This document shows, one piece after another, positions 8,952 to 18,442 of a stretch of 38,805 nt of DNA. How positions within the stretch are numbered: position 1 is the first letter of the stretch; the number at the start of each line of letters is the position of its first letter. Below the pieces are notes generated by a model. That model made no database searches and was not told the origin of the DNA. It saw only the letters and a list, made by a program, of their open reading frames with translations. The stretch is from Pseudomonadota bacterium (lineage in GTDB: Bacteria > Pseudomonadota > Gammaproteobacteria > Burkholderiales > Burkholderiaceae_D), in the NCBI GenBank assembly GCA_021821365.1, contig JAKACN010000016.1, positions 1 to 38,805 on the forward strand, in the 5' to 3' direction. The position numbers and the translations under genes were made by a program.

Positions 8952-10406
8952 TCAAATGCCGCCCAGGCAAAGGTACTTGATGACCAGATAATCGTCCATG
9001 CCGTACTTCGAGCCCTCGCGCCCGAGGCCGGACTGCTTGACGCCGCCGAACGGCGCCACCTCATTGGAGATCAGGCCGGTGTTGATGCCGACCATGCCGC
9101 TTTCCAGCCCTTCCGCCACGCGCCACACGCGTGCAATGTCGCGCGCATAGAAATAGGCGGCCAGTCCGAATTCGGTATCGTTGGCCATCGCAATTGCTTC
9201 CGCATCGGTCTTGAAGCGGAACAGGGGCGCCAGCGGACCGAAGGTTTCCTCTTTCGCCACCTTCATCGCGGGTGTGACGTCGGCAATGACAGTCGGCTCG
9301 AAGAAGGTGTGGCCCAGTGCATGCCGCTTGCCGCCGGTCAGGATGCGGCCGCCCTTCTCCACCGCATCCGCCACGTGCTGTTCGACTTTCTTCACCGCAT
9401 CGCCATCGATCAGCGGACCCTGCGTGATGCCGGATTCGAGGCCGTTGCCGACTTTCAGCTTGCGCACCGCGTTGACCAGCTTTTCGGCGAAGGCGTCGTA
9501 CACGCCGTCCTGCACATACAGCCGGTTGGCGCAGACGCAGGTCTGGCCGGCATTGCGGTACTTGGAGACGATTGCACCTTCGACGGCGGCGTCGAGATCG
9601 GCGTCGTCGAACACGATGAACGGCGCATTGCCGCCGAGTTCGAGCGAGAGTTTCTTGATGGTCGGCGCGGATTGCTGCATGAGCAGGCGTCCCACTTCAG
9701 TGGAACCGGTGAAGCTCAATTTGCGCACCGTCGGGTTGGAGGTCATTTCGCCGCCGATGGCGCGCGCGTCGCCGGTAATCACGGAGAACACGCCGGCCGG
9801 CACACCCGCGCGCTCGGCCAGCACCGCCATCGCCAGCGCGGAAAATGGCGTGCCTTCCGCCGGTTTCACGATGATGGGACATCCGGCGGCCAGCGCGGGC
9901 CCGACCTTGCGCGTGATCATCGCTGCCGGGAAGTTCCAGGGCGTGATCGCGGCACAGACGCCGATCGGCTCCTTCGTCACGACCAGGCGGCGATCCGCCC
10001 ACGGCGATTGCAGGGTGTCGCCCGCTACGCGCTTGGCCTCCTCGGCAAACCATTCGATGAAAGATGCCGCATAGGCGATTTCGCCTCGCGCTTCGGCCAG
10101 CGGCTTGCCCTGCTCAATCGTCATGATTATCGCCAGGTCATCGGCATTGGCGAGCATCAGGTCGTTCCACTTGCGCAGGATGGCGCTGCGCTCTTTCGCC
10201 GTCTTCGCGCGCCAGCCCCGCCATGCATCGTCGGCGGCGACGATCGCGCGGCGCGTCTCGTCGGCGCCCATGTCGGGTACGTGGCCGATGGTTTCACCGG
10301 TGGCGGGATTGGTGACGGGGAAGCTCTTGCCGCTGTCGGCGTCGCACCACTTCCCGTTGAGGTAGGCCTGCTGGCGCAGCAGCGAGGGATCTTTCAGTTG
10401 CAGCAT
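8952..10406 (-). CDS. gabD: NAD(P)-dependent succinate-semialdehyde dehydrogenase
   Basis: MLQLKDPSLLRQQAYLNGKWCDADSGKSFPVTNPATGETIG...TPWNFPAAMITRKVGPALAAGCP...LELGGNAPFIVFDDADLD...NAGQTCVCANRLYVQ...GVKQSGLGREGSKYGMDDYLVIKYLCLGG: typical GabD. Confidence 0.96.
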   Translation of the reverse strand: MLQLKDPSLLRQQAYLNGKWCDADSGKSFPVTNPATGETIGHVPDMGADETRRAIVAADDAWRGWRAKTAKERSAILRKWNDLMLANADDLAIIMTIEQGKPLAEARGEIAYAASFIEWFAEEAKRVAGDTLQSPWADRRLVVTKEPIGVCAAITPWNFPAAMITRKVGPALAAGCPIIVKPAEGTPFSALAMAVLAERAGVPAGVFSVITGDARAIGGEMTSNPTVRKLSFTGSTEVGRLLMQQSAPTIKKLSLELGGNAPFIVFDDADLDAAVEGAIVSKYRNAGQTCVCANRLYVQDGVYDAFAEKLVNAVRKLKVGNGLESGITQGPLIDGDAVKKVEQHVADAVEKGGRILTGGKRHALGHTFFEPTVIADVTPAMKVAKEETFGPLAPLFRFKTDAEAIAMANDTEFGLAAYFYARDIARVWRVAEGLESGMVGINTGLISNEVAPFGGVKQSGLGREGSKYGMDDYLVIKYLCLGGI

Positions 10407-10417
10407 GGGATTGCTCC

Positions 10418-11254
10418 TTAATATTTGGCGGCGGCCTTGTTGCGCCTGCGCAGCCATTCCAGCGTCAGCAGCAGGCAGGTCGAGAACACGATGAGGATGG
10501 TTGCCAGCGCAGCGATCGCCGGACTGATGTTCTCGCGGATGCCGGAGAACATCTGGCGCGGCAGCGTCGATTGGGTCGGCCCTGCCACGAACAGCGTGAT
10601 GACGACTTCATCGAAGGACGTCGCGAACGCGAACAGCGCGCCGGAGATCAGGCCGGGCGCAATCACCGGCAGCGTGATCCGGAAAAAGGTGCGCAGCGGC
10701 CCTGCCCCGAGACTCAGGCTGGCGCGCACCAGGTTATGGTTGAAACCCTGAAGCGTGGCGGATACGGTGGTCACGACGAAGGGTGCGCCCAATGCGGCGT
10801 GCGCGAGGATCAGGCCCAGGTAGGTTTCGGACAGGCCGATGTCCGCGAAGAAGATGTAGATGCCGACGCCGACCACGACGACAGGCACGATCATCGGCGA
10901 AATCAGCAAGGCCATCACCAGCGACTTGCCGCGAAAGTCCGCCTTGTTCAACCCGACCGACGCCAGCGTGCCGAGGACGGTGGCCAGTGCGGTCGCAGCC
11001 GGCGCGACGATGAAACTATTCTGCGCGGCGCGGATCCAGTCGTCCGATTCGAACAGGCTGTGGTACCAGCGCAGCGAGAACGCCGGGATCGGGTAGGACA
11101 GGAAGGTACTGTCGGCAAAGGACAGCGGGATGATGACCAGGATCGGCAGCATCAGGAACAGCAGCGTCAGCGCATTCAGTCCGCGCAGGGTGAAGAACCA
11201 GGCGCGTTCCGCGAAGGACTGGTAAGGGGCGAATGTGGGCAAGAAAGTTTTCAT
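10418..11254 (-). CDS. ABC transporter permease, PotC/YdcV-like
   Basis: LRGLNALTLLFLMLPILVIIPLSFADSTFLSYP...FSLRWYHSLF...; binding-protein-dependent permease with EAA-like loop. Confidence 0.92.
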   Translation of the reverse strand: MKTFLPTFAPYQSFAERAWFFTLRGLNALTLLFLMLPILVIIPLSFADSTFLSYPIPAFSLRWYHSLFESDDWIRAAQNSFIVAPAATALATVLGTLASVGLNKADFRGKSLVMALLISPMIVPVVVVGVGIYIFFADIGLSETYLGLILAHAALGAPFVVTTVSATLQGFNHNLVRASLSLGAGPLRTFFRITLPVIAPGLISGALFAFATSFDEVVITLFVAGPTQSTLPRQMFSGIRENISPAIAALATILIVFSTCLLLTLEWLRRRNKAAAKY

Positions 11255-11302
11255 TGCATATCCTGTTTCATTGTGGCGTGGCGGCGGGACGGGGCGGCGC
11301 CC

Positions 11303-12589
11303 TCATCCCATGCTCACCTCCATCTTCGCGAAGCGGCGGTACACGCTGTACAGCAGCAGCGTCGCGGCCAGCAGCAGCGCGCCGAGCGCGCAGGCCATGC
11401 CCCAGTTGATGGTGACGTTGATGAAGTAGGCCACGTAGTAACTGACCATCTGCTCGCTGGTGCCGCCCAGCAGCGCCGGCGTGATGTAGTAGCCGAGCGC
11501 GAGAATGAAAACCAGCAACGCTCCGGCGCCGATGCCCGGATAGGTCTGCGGGACATACACGCGCCAGAACGCCGCGAACGGATGGCTGCCGAGCGAGATG
11601 GCCGCGCGCAGGTAGGTCGGCGGAATCGACTTCATCACGCTATACAGCGGCAGGATCATGAACGGCAGCAGGATGTGCGTCATGGAGATGTAGATGCCGG
11701 TGCGGTTGAACAGCAGTTCCAGCGGCGCATTGGTGATATGCAGCGCCATCAGTGCCTTGTTCACCAGCCCTTCCGACTGCAGCAGCACCATCCATGCGGC
11801 GACGCGCACCAGGATCGAGGTCCAGAACGGGATGAGCACGAGGATCATGAACAGGTTGGCGCGGCGTTCCGGCATCGTGGACAGCCAGTACGCCAGCGGA
11901 AAGCCGAGCACCAGGCAGCACAGGGTGACGACCAGGCTGATCGCGAAGGTGCGGACGAAGATCTGCCGGTAGGCAGATTCGCTTTCGTCCATGCTGACGA
12001 TCCGGCCGGTGCCGTCTTGCCGCAAATCGAGGGAGGCCAGCAGATAGTAAGGCGAATAATGCGAGCCGTTGCGCGCAATGGCCTGCCAGTAGTCGGGCTG
12101 GCCCCACTGCGCATCGATACCGATCAGCGCCTGCCGGACCTCCTGTGCACTCAGCGGCGCGCCACCATCCGCCGGTTGCAGGGGCATGGCGCGCGCCGTC
12201 TTCATGACGATGGAGCGCGCACCGGGCAATTCGACGTTGATCCGGCGGGCGACGTTGCCGGCGGTGTTCTGTTCATGCGCCACGGTCAGATCGGCGGCCA
12301 GCGCGGCATAGGCGGCATCGGGCGGCGTGCCGTTCCGGTCCCAGTTCCTGAGCGCCGCGACGGTCTGCGGCAAGCCGTCGGCGATTTCCGGATTCTCGAT
12401 GGCGCGCTTGAGCAGGATGGCAATGGGCGCGATGAAGACGGTCAGCAGGAAAAGAACGAGCGGCGCGATGAGTGCGATGGCGGTCATGCGCTTGCGCAAC
12501 TGCGCGCGATGCAGTTCGCGCTTGAGTTGCAGCGTCGATGGTTCGGAGCGTGGCAATTCCATGGCCGGGGCGAGCGCGGAAGTGTTCAT
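11303..12589 (-). CDS. ABC transporter permease, PotB/YdcU-like, with a long insertion between TM1 and TM2
   Basis: C-terminal two thirds typical PotB (LVLIPFWTSILVRVAAWMVLLQ...FMILPLYSVMKSIPPTYLRAAISLGSHPFAAFWRVYVPQTYPGIGAG). Confidence 0.92.
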   Translation of the reverse strand: MNTSALAPAMELPRSEPSTLQLKRELHRAQLRKRMTAIALIAPLVLFLLTVFIAPIAILLKRAIENPEIADGLPQTVAALRNWDRNGTPPDAAYAALAADLTVAHEQNTAGNVARRINVELPGARSIVMKTARAMPLQPADGGAPLSAQEVRQALIGIDAQWGQPDYWQAIARNGSHYSPYYLLASLDLRQDGTGRIVSMDESESAYRQIFVRTFAISLVVTLCCLVLGFPLAYWLSTMPERRANLFMILVLIPFWTSILVRVAAWMVLLQSEGLVNKALMALHITNAPLELLFNRTGIYISMTHILLPFMILPLYSVMKSIPPTYLRAAISLGSHPFAAFWRVYVPQTYPGIGAGALLVFILALGYYITPALLGGTSEQMVSYYVAYFINVTINWGMACALGALLLAATLLLYSVYRRFAKMEVSMG

Positions 12590-12696
12590 GTCGCAATGTC
12601 AGTCAGGATGAAAAATGATGCCGCACCGCGCGGGCGGCGCGGCATCAAGCCCGCCGGTCGGGACGAGGCTGTCCCTGCCGGCTGGAGGAGACACGC

Positions 12697-13728
12697 CTAT
12701 TTTGCGGCCCAGGCGGTGAAGCGCTGCTCCAGCTCTTCGCCGTGGTCGGTCCAGAATTTCATGTTCTGCTGCACCTGGTCCTTGACGTTGGCGGTCGAGG
12801 TCGGCAGCTGGGACAGCATCTTGTAGTCCATGCGCTTGAAGGCGTTGTTGTTCACCGGACCGTAGGCGATGTTGCCTGCATAGTGATGCTGCGCTTCCGC
12901 CGTGCTGGCGAAGGCGATGAACTTCTCGGCGAGATCCTTGTTCTTCGCGCCCTTCGGAATCACCCAGTAATCCAGGTCGTAGATGCCGCCGGTCCAGGTG
13001 ATCGCCAGGTTCTTGCCCTCACGCTGCGCGGCGTCGATGCGGCCGTTGTAGACGGTCGACATCACCACGTCGCCGGCGACCAGGAATTGCGGCGGTTGCG
13101 CGCCGGCTTCCCACCACTGGATGTTGTTCTTCAGTTCATCGAGCTTCTTGAAGGCGCGGTCCACGCCGGCCTTGGTGGACAGCACGCTATAAACTTCCTT
13201 CCGCCCATCGCCGTCCGCCATCAGGGCGAATTCGAGGTTGTAGCACGCACCCGTGCGCATGCCGCGCTTGCCCGGGAATTTCCTCACGTCCCAGAAATCG
13301 GACCAACCCTTGGGAGCGGTCTTCAACTTGTCGGCGTTGTAGCCGAGCACCGTGGACCACACGAAGGCGCCGAAACCGCATTCCTGGATGGCGGCCGGGA
13401 TGAATTCATCCTTCTTGCCGATCTTGCTGACATCGATGCGTTCCAGAAGTCCTTCTTCGCAGGCGCGGCCGACTTCACCGGACTCGACTTCGACCAGGTC
13501 CCAGCTCACTTTCTTAGCCTCGACCATGGCCTTGAGCTTGGCCATTTCGCCGTTGTATTCGACCACCGTGACCTTGTTGCCGGTCGATTTCTGGAATGGT
13601 TCGACATAGGCGGCCTTCTGGGCCAGGCTGTTGGCGCCGCCGAAATTGACGACGGTGAGTTCGCCGGCGTGCGCGAAGCCGGCAGCCAGTGCGGCGGCCA
13701 GCAGGACAGGTTTGAGGCTCGATTTCAT
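12697..13728 (-). CDS. ABC transporter substrate-binding protein, PotD/YdcS-like
   Basis: MKSSLKPVLLAAALAAGFAHAGELTVVNFGGANSLAQKAAYVEPFQKSTGNKVTVVEYNGEMAKLKAMVEA...: signal peptide plus spermidine/putrescine-type SBP. Confidence 0.93.
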   Translation of the reverse strand: MKSSLKPVLLAAALAAGFAHAGELTVVNFGGANSLAQKAAYVEPFQKSTGNKVTVVEYNGEMAKLKAMVEAKKVSWDLVEVESGEVGRACEEGLLERIDVSKIGKKDEFIPAAIQECGFGAFVWSTVLGYNADKLKTAPKGWSDFWDVRKFPGKRGMRTGACYNLEFALMADGDGRKEVYSVLSTKAGVDRAFKKLDELKNNIQWWEAGAQPPQFLVAGDVVMSTVYNGRIDAAQREGKNLAITWTGGIYDLDYWVIPKGAKNKDLAEKFIAFASTAEAQHHYAGNIAYGPVNNNAFKRMDYKMLSQLPTSTANVKDQVQQNMKFWTDHGEELEQRFTAWAAK

Positions 13729-13841
13729 GTGTTCTCCTTCTCTCGGATTGGTGTTGAACATGGATACTGCTGTGTCCCGCTAATCGTCCGGGACACCCGT
13801 GGCGCGCCTCTTCTTGTGCGGAGGCGTCGCCGTGAAACGGG

Positions 13842-14961
13842 TCAGTTGAATACGCGCAGGCGCTCGGGTTCGATCGCCAGCCGCACCGATGCGCCGGCAT
13901 TCAGCGCCAGCGACGCGGCATCGTGCAAGGCGATCTTGACGAAGCAATCGTCCTGCTTCGTCAAGGCGCAGCGCACGCGCACGTGGTCGCCGAAATAGAT
14001 CAGGTCGGAGACGGTCGCGCGGAGAGTGTTCGGCGCTTCCTGATGGCCGGCCTGCAGGCGGATGCGCTCGGGGCGCACGCAGGCGGTCACGGTCTGCCCG
14101 GGCAGCGCGGAATTGACGTTCAGTCCGCTCAACATGCTGCCGTCCGGCAGGCGCATGCCGCACTGCCCGCCGCTGGCGCTGACGACCGTGCCGCAGAGGC
14201 GGTTGTTGTCGCCGATGAATCCCGCCACGAACTGGTTCTGCGGATATTCGTAGAGTTCGTCGACCACCGCGAGCTGCTGGATCACGCCCTGGTCGAATAC
14301 CGCGACGCGGTCCGACATGGTGAGCGCCTCGCTCTGGTCGTGGGTGACGTAGACAAAGGTGAGGCCGAGCCGCTGGTGCAAGGCCTTCAGTTCCAGCTGC
14401 ATGTGTTCGCGCAACTGCTTGTCGAGCGCGCCGAGCGGCTCATCCATCAATACCAGCTTCGGCTCGAAGACGAGCGCGCGTGCCAGTGCGATGCGCTGCT
14501 GCTGGCCGCCCGACAGTTGCGCGGCGTAGCGGTCGCCGAACTTCCCCATCTGCACCATGTCCAGCGCCTGCTTCACTTTTGCGGCGCGCGTGCTGCTGTC
14601 GACGCCGCGCACGGTCAGCGGATACGCGACGTTCTGCGCCACCGTCATGTGCGGAAACAGCGCATAGTTCTGGAACACCATGCCGATGTTGCGCTTGTGC
14701 GGCGGCACCTTGTTGAGCAACTGACCGTCGAGACGGATTTCGCCGCCGGTGGGAAATTCGAAGCCGGCCAGCATCATCAGGCAGGTAGTCTTGCCCGAGC
14801 CGGACGGGCCGAGCAGCGTCAGGAATTCGCCGCGCTCGATGTTGAGGTCGAGGTTCTTGACGACAAGGTGTTCGCCGTCATAAGTCTTCTTGACGCCGCG
14901 GAATTCGACCAGCGTATCGGGTGTGCCGGTATGGCGCGTGCCATTGTCTGTATGGTTCACG
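13842..14961 (-). CDS. ABC transporter ATP-binding protein, PotA-like
   Basis: Walker A GPSGSGKTT, signature LSGGQQQRIALARAL, Walker B LVLMDEPLGALD, C-terminal TOBE region. GTG start near 14961 favoured over the upstream ATG at 15062, which overlaps gabT. Confidence 0.92.
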
Positions 14962-15018
14962 GAAGGTCTCCTTTTATGGTGGCCGATGCGGTGCGTTGCC
15001 GCATCGGCTCTGCGGGTA

Positions 15019-16287
15019 TCAGGCTTCCAGCATGGCGGCTTCGAGCACCGACAAGGCTTCATCCATCAATGCGTCGCTGATCGTCAGCGGGAACAAGAAG
15101 CGGATCACGTTGCCGTACACGCCGCAGATCAGGAGCAGCAGGCCTTTTTCCAGTGCCAGTGCCTGCACCTTCTTCGTGAACTCGGCGTCGGCTTCGGTCG
15201 TGCCCGGCTTCATGAATTCCACGGCGACCATCGCGCCCAGGCCGCGCACGTCGCCGATCTGCGGCACGCGCTTGCGCAGGCTGTGCAGGCGCTCCTTCAA
15301 TTGCAGCCCCAGCCGTTCCGCGCGCGCCGTCAGTCCTTCTTCCTCGATCACCTCGAGCACGGCGAGCGCCGAGGCGACGGCGAGCGGGTTGCCGGCATAG
15401 GTGCCGCCGAGGCCGCCGGGCGCCGGCGCATCCATGATCTCGGCACGTCCGCAGACGGCGGAGAGCGGCATGCCGCCGGCCAGGCTCTTGGCCATCGTCA
15501 TCAGGTCGGGAATCACGTCATAGTGTTCCATGGCAAACAGCTTGCCGGTGCGGGCAAAACCGGTCTGCACTTCGTCGGCGATGAGCAGGATGCCGTGCTG
15601 GTCGCACAGCGTGCGCAGCGCCTGCATGAATTCGACGGGGGCCGGGTAGAAACCGCCCTCGCCCTGCACCGGCTCCAGGATGATTGCCGCGACGCGCTTC
15701 GGCTCCACATCGGACTTGAACAGGGTCTGCAAGGCGTTGAGCGAGTCTTCCGTGCTGACGCCGTGCGCGGCAATCGGGAACGGCGCGTGGTACACCTCGC
15801 CGGGGAACGGTCCGAAACCGATCTTGTACGGCGCCACCTTCCCGGTGAGCGCCATGCCCATCATGGTGCGGCCATGGAAGCCGCCGCTGAAGGCGATGAC
15901 GCCGGAACGGCCGGTCGCTGCACGGGCGATCTTGATCGCGTTTTCCACGGCTTCGGCACCGGTCGAGAACAATGCTGTCTTTTTGGCATGGTCGCCCGGC
16001 GTGATCGCGTTGATGCGTTCCGCCAGTTCGACGTAACTCTCATAGGGAACGATCTGATAGGCGGTATGCGTGAATTTTCCGAGCTGCTGCTCGATCGCAT
16101 TCATCAGCTTCGGATGACGATGGCCGGTATTGAGGACCGCGATGCCGGCGGCGAAATCGATATAGCGGCGGTTCTCGACGTCCCAGATTTCCGCATTGGA
16201 CGCGCGCTCGGCGTAGAACTGGCACATCACGCCCACGCCGCGCGGGGTGGCGATATCCTTGCGCTTTTGCAAATCAGCGTTTTTCAT
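15019..16287 (-). CDS. gabT: 4-aminobutyrate--2-oxoglutarate transaminase
   Basis: MKNADLQKRKDIATPRGVGVMCQFYAERASNAEIWDVENRRYIDFAAGIAVLNTGHRHP...FSGGFHGRTMMGMALTGKVAPYK...LLIADEVQTGFARTGKLFAMEHY: PLP class III aminotransferase, GabT type. Confidence 0.96.
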   Translation of the reverse strand: MKNADLQKRKDIATPRGVGVMCQFYAERASNAEIWDVENRRYIDFAAGIAVLNTGHRHPKLMNAIEQQLGKFTHTAYQIVPYESYVELAERINAITPGDHAKKTALFSTGAEAVENAIKIARAATGRSGVIAFSGGFHGRTMMGMALTGKVAPYKIGFGPFPGEVYHAPFPIAAHGVSTEDSLNALQTLFKSDVEPKRVAAIILEPVQGEGGFYPAPVEFMQALRTLCDQHGILLIADEVQTGFARTGKLFAMEHYDVIPDLMTMAKSLAGGMPLSAVCGRAEIMDAPAPGGLGGTYAGNPLAVASALAVLEVIEEEGLTARAERLGLQLKERLHSLRKRVPQIGDVRGLGAMVAVEFMKPGTTEADAEFTKKVQALALEKGLLLLICGVYGNVIRFLFPLTISDALMDEALSVLEAAMLEA

Positions 16288-16323
16288 GTCTTCTCCAAAC
16301 GTGTTGTGGGAGAGATACTAAGG

Positions 16324-16378
16324 CCGCTTTGGCGCTACAATGTAGATCCACTTTGAATTATTCGATGGTGCCACTTTG
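16324..16378. promoter_or_regulatory. Three direct repeats (C)C(G/A)CTTTG in the gabT/mocR divergent region
   Basis: CCGCTTTG (16324), CCACTTTG (16348), CCACTTTG (16371); spacings 24 and 23 bp. Confidence 0.55.
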
Positions 16379-17857
16379 CGCGTCGCAGCCCTTTCCGATT
16401 TCCTGCTCCAGCGCATCGACCGCGGCAGCGGCATGCCGATGAACCGCCAGCTCTACCAGGTGGTCCGCGAAGCCATCCTAGAACGCGTGATGCCGGTCGG
16501 CCTGCAACTGCCCTCTTCGCGCGACCTCGCGCGCGAACTGAAGATCTCGCGCAATACCGTCACCCATGCTTATGATCAGCTGATGGCCGAGGGCTATCTC
16601 GAAACCCGCAAGGGCGCGGGCACTTTCATTGCCGATACCGTGCCGGACCAGATTCCGGAAGCCGACGAGGCCAGCGCACAGGATGCGCGACAGGCCAGCA
16701 GCGCCGGCCTGTCGGAGCGCGGCGCGCAACTGATCCGCCATGCGGGCGCGTACAAGCTGCAATGGGGCGCGTTCATGCCCGGCGTGCCGGACGTCAGCGC
16801 CTTTCCGAACAAGGTGTGGAGCCGCCTGCAGAACAAGCACTGGCGGCGTTCCCGGCCCGAGCTGCTGACCTACGGGCATGGCGGCGGCTACCTGCCCTTG
16901 CGCGAAGCGATTGCCGAGTACCTGCGCGTGGCGCGCTCGGTCAATTGCACCGCGGATCAGGTCATCGTCACTTCCGGCATCCACCAGTCGATCGACCTTG
17001 CGTCCCGGCTGCTTGCGGACGTCGGCGACCGTGCCTGGGTGGAAGATCCCTGTTACTGGGGCACGCGCAATGTGCTCACCTCGCTCAATCTGAAACCCGT
17101 GCCGATCGCGGTCGACGCCGAAGGAATTTGCCCCGGCAATGCGGACCTGCGTCACCCGCCGCGCTTCATCCACGTCTCGCCTTCGCACCAGTATCCGCTC
17201 GGCCAGGTGATGAGCCTGTCGCGCCGGCGCATGCTGCTCGAATACGCGGCGAAGCACAACATCTGGGTCATGGAAGACGATTACGACAGCGAATTCCGCT
17301 ACGCGAGCCGTCCGCTGGCTTCGCTGCAGGGCATGGACACCCATGATCGCGTGATCTATTTCGGTTCGTTCAGCAAGACGCTGTTTCCGGGGTTGCGCAT
17401 CGGCTTCATCGTGGTGCCGCAGGCGCTCGCCGATTCATTCGCGACCGGCTTGTCCGACCTGTACCGTTGCGGACAGTCCTTCACGCAGGCGATCCTGGCC
17501 GAATTCATGACGGAGGGACATTTCGCCTCGCACATCCGGCGCATGCGCGTGCTGTACGCCGAACGGCTGAACCTGCTGCTGGAGGCCATCGAGCGCAATT
17601 TCGGCGGCGAACTGACCATCTCGGGAGACAACGCCGGCCTGCACCTTGTGCTGCTCCTGCCGGACCACTGCGACGATGCGGCGCTCTGCCGCGCCGCACA
17701 GGAACAAGGCATCATCGCGCGCCCTCTCTCGCGTTATTACATGAAACCCTCGCGGGCGAAAAAGGGCCTGCTTCTCGGGTATGCCTGCGTGCCCCATGCA
17801 CAGGTCGGGCCGGCATTCGACCGCCTGTCGCAACTCATACGCCGGCACATCGCCTGA
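16376..17857 (+). CDS. MocR/GabR-type PLP-dependent transcriptional regulator (GntR wHTH + aminotransferase fold)
   Basis: SDFLLQRIDRGSGMPMNRQLYQVVREAILERVMPVGLQLPSSRDLARELKISRNTVTHAYDQLMAEGYLETRKGAGTFI, then type-I aminotransferase domain with VIYFGSFSKTLFPGLRIGF. TTG start (no in-frame ATG upstream before a stop). Confidence 0.94.
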   Translation: MRVAALSDFLLQRIDRGSGMPMNRQLYQVVREAILERVMPVGLQLPSSRDLARELKISRNTVTHAYDQLMAEGYLETRKGAGTFIADTVPDQIPEADEASAQDARQASSAGLSERGAQLIRHAGAYKLQWGAFMPGVPDVSAFPNKVWSRLQNKHWRRSRPELLTYGHGGGYLPLREAIAEYLRVARSVNCTADQVIVTSGIHQSIDLASRLLADVGDRAWVEDPCYWGTRNVLTSLNLKPVPIAVDAEGICPGNADLRHPPRFIHVSPSHQYPLGQVMSLSRRRMLLEYAAKHNIWVMEDDYDSEFRYASRPLASLQGMDTHDRVIYFGSFSKTLFPGLRIGFIVVPQALADSFATGLSDLYRCGQSFTQAILAEFMTEGHFASHIRRMRVLYAERLNLLLEAIERNFGGELTISGDNAGLHLVLLLPDHCDDAALCRAAQEQGIIARPLSRYYMKPSRAKKGLLLGYACVPHAQVGPAFDRLSQLIRRHIA

Positions 17858-17956
17858 ATCGGGCGTAAAGACTGGTGCAGCGCAAACCCATGCAGCCTGC
17901 AATCCGCTAATATGTGCCACACACCATCACCCGAAACGCCGCTCATAGCCGCCATC

Positions 17957-18442
17957 ATGAATCAGGAAGCCAGCACCGCAGCGCCGCAGGACCGGATCGT
18001 ATCCATCCTCGAGCAAGGCGCAGCCGAACCGGGAGGCTTGCTTCCCTCCCTTCACGCCATCCAGGACGCTACAGGATTCATACCGGAGGAATGCATCGCG
18101 AATATCGCGCGTGCATTCAACCTTTCCCAAGCCGAGGTCCATGGCGTGATCACCTTCTATCACGATTTCCGCACGACGCCGCCGGCGAAACACGCCGTGA
18201 GGATTTGCCGCGCGGAGGCATGCCAAAGCATGGGCGCGGAAAAACTGCTCGCGCATGCGGTACAGGCGCTCGGATGCGGTCTGCATGAAAAGACTCCCGA
18301 CGGCATGTTCTCGCTCGAACCCGTGTACTGTCTCGGCCACTGTGCGTGTTCGCCGGCCATCATGCTCGATGGCGCGATGCACGCGCGGGTGACGCCGGAG
18401 CGCTTCGATCAGCTCGTCGCCAGCGTGAAGGAAGGCACATGA
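17957..18442 (+). CDS. fdsG: NAD-dependent formate dehydrogenase, gamma subunit (NuoE-like [2Fe-2S])
   Basis: SILEQGAAEPGGLLPSLHAIQDATGFIPEECIANIARAFNLSQAEVHGVITFYHDFR...VRICRAEACQSMGAEKL...VYCLGHCACSPAIMLDG. Start could be 17912 instead. Confidence 0.95.
   Translation: MNQEASTAAPQDRIVSILEQGAAEPGGLLPSLHAIQDATGFIPEECIANIARAFNLSQAEVHGVITFYHDFRTTPPAKHAVRICRAEACQSMGAEKLLAHAVQALGCGLHEKTPDGMFSLEPVYCLGHCACSPAIMLDGAMHARVTPERFDQLVASVKEGT

Noticed and set aside
10571-12826. 751-aa plus-strand ORF
   Set aside because: Antisense to the two well-supported permease genes; composition is Arg/Gln/His-rich shadow sequence with no recognisable domain. High-GC artefact.
12742-13998. 418-aa plus-strand ORF
   Set aside because: Antisense to the substrate-binding protein gene; no plausible fold or start signal.
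14890-16356. 488-aa plus-strand ORF
   Set aside because: Antisense to gabT; shadow frame.
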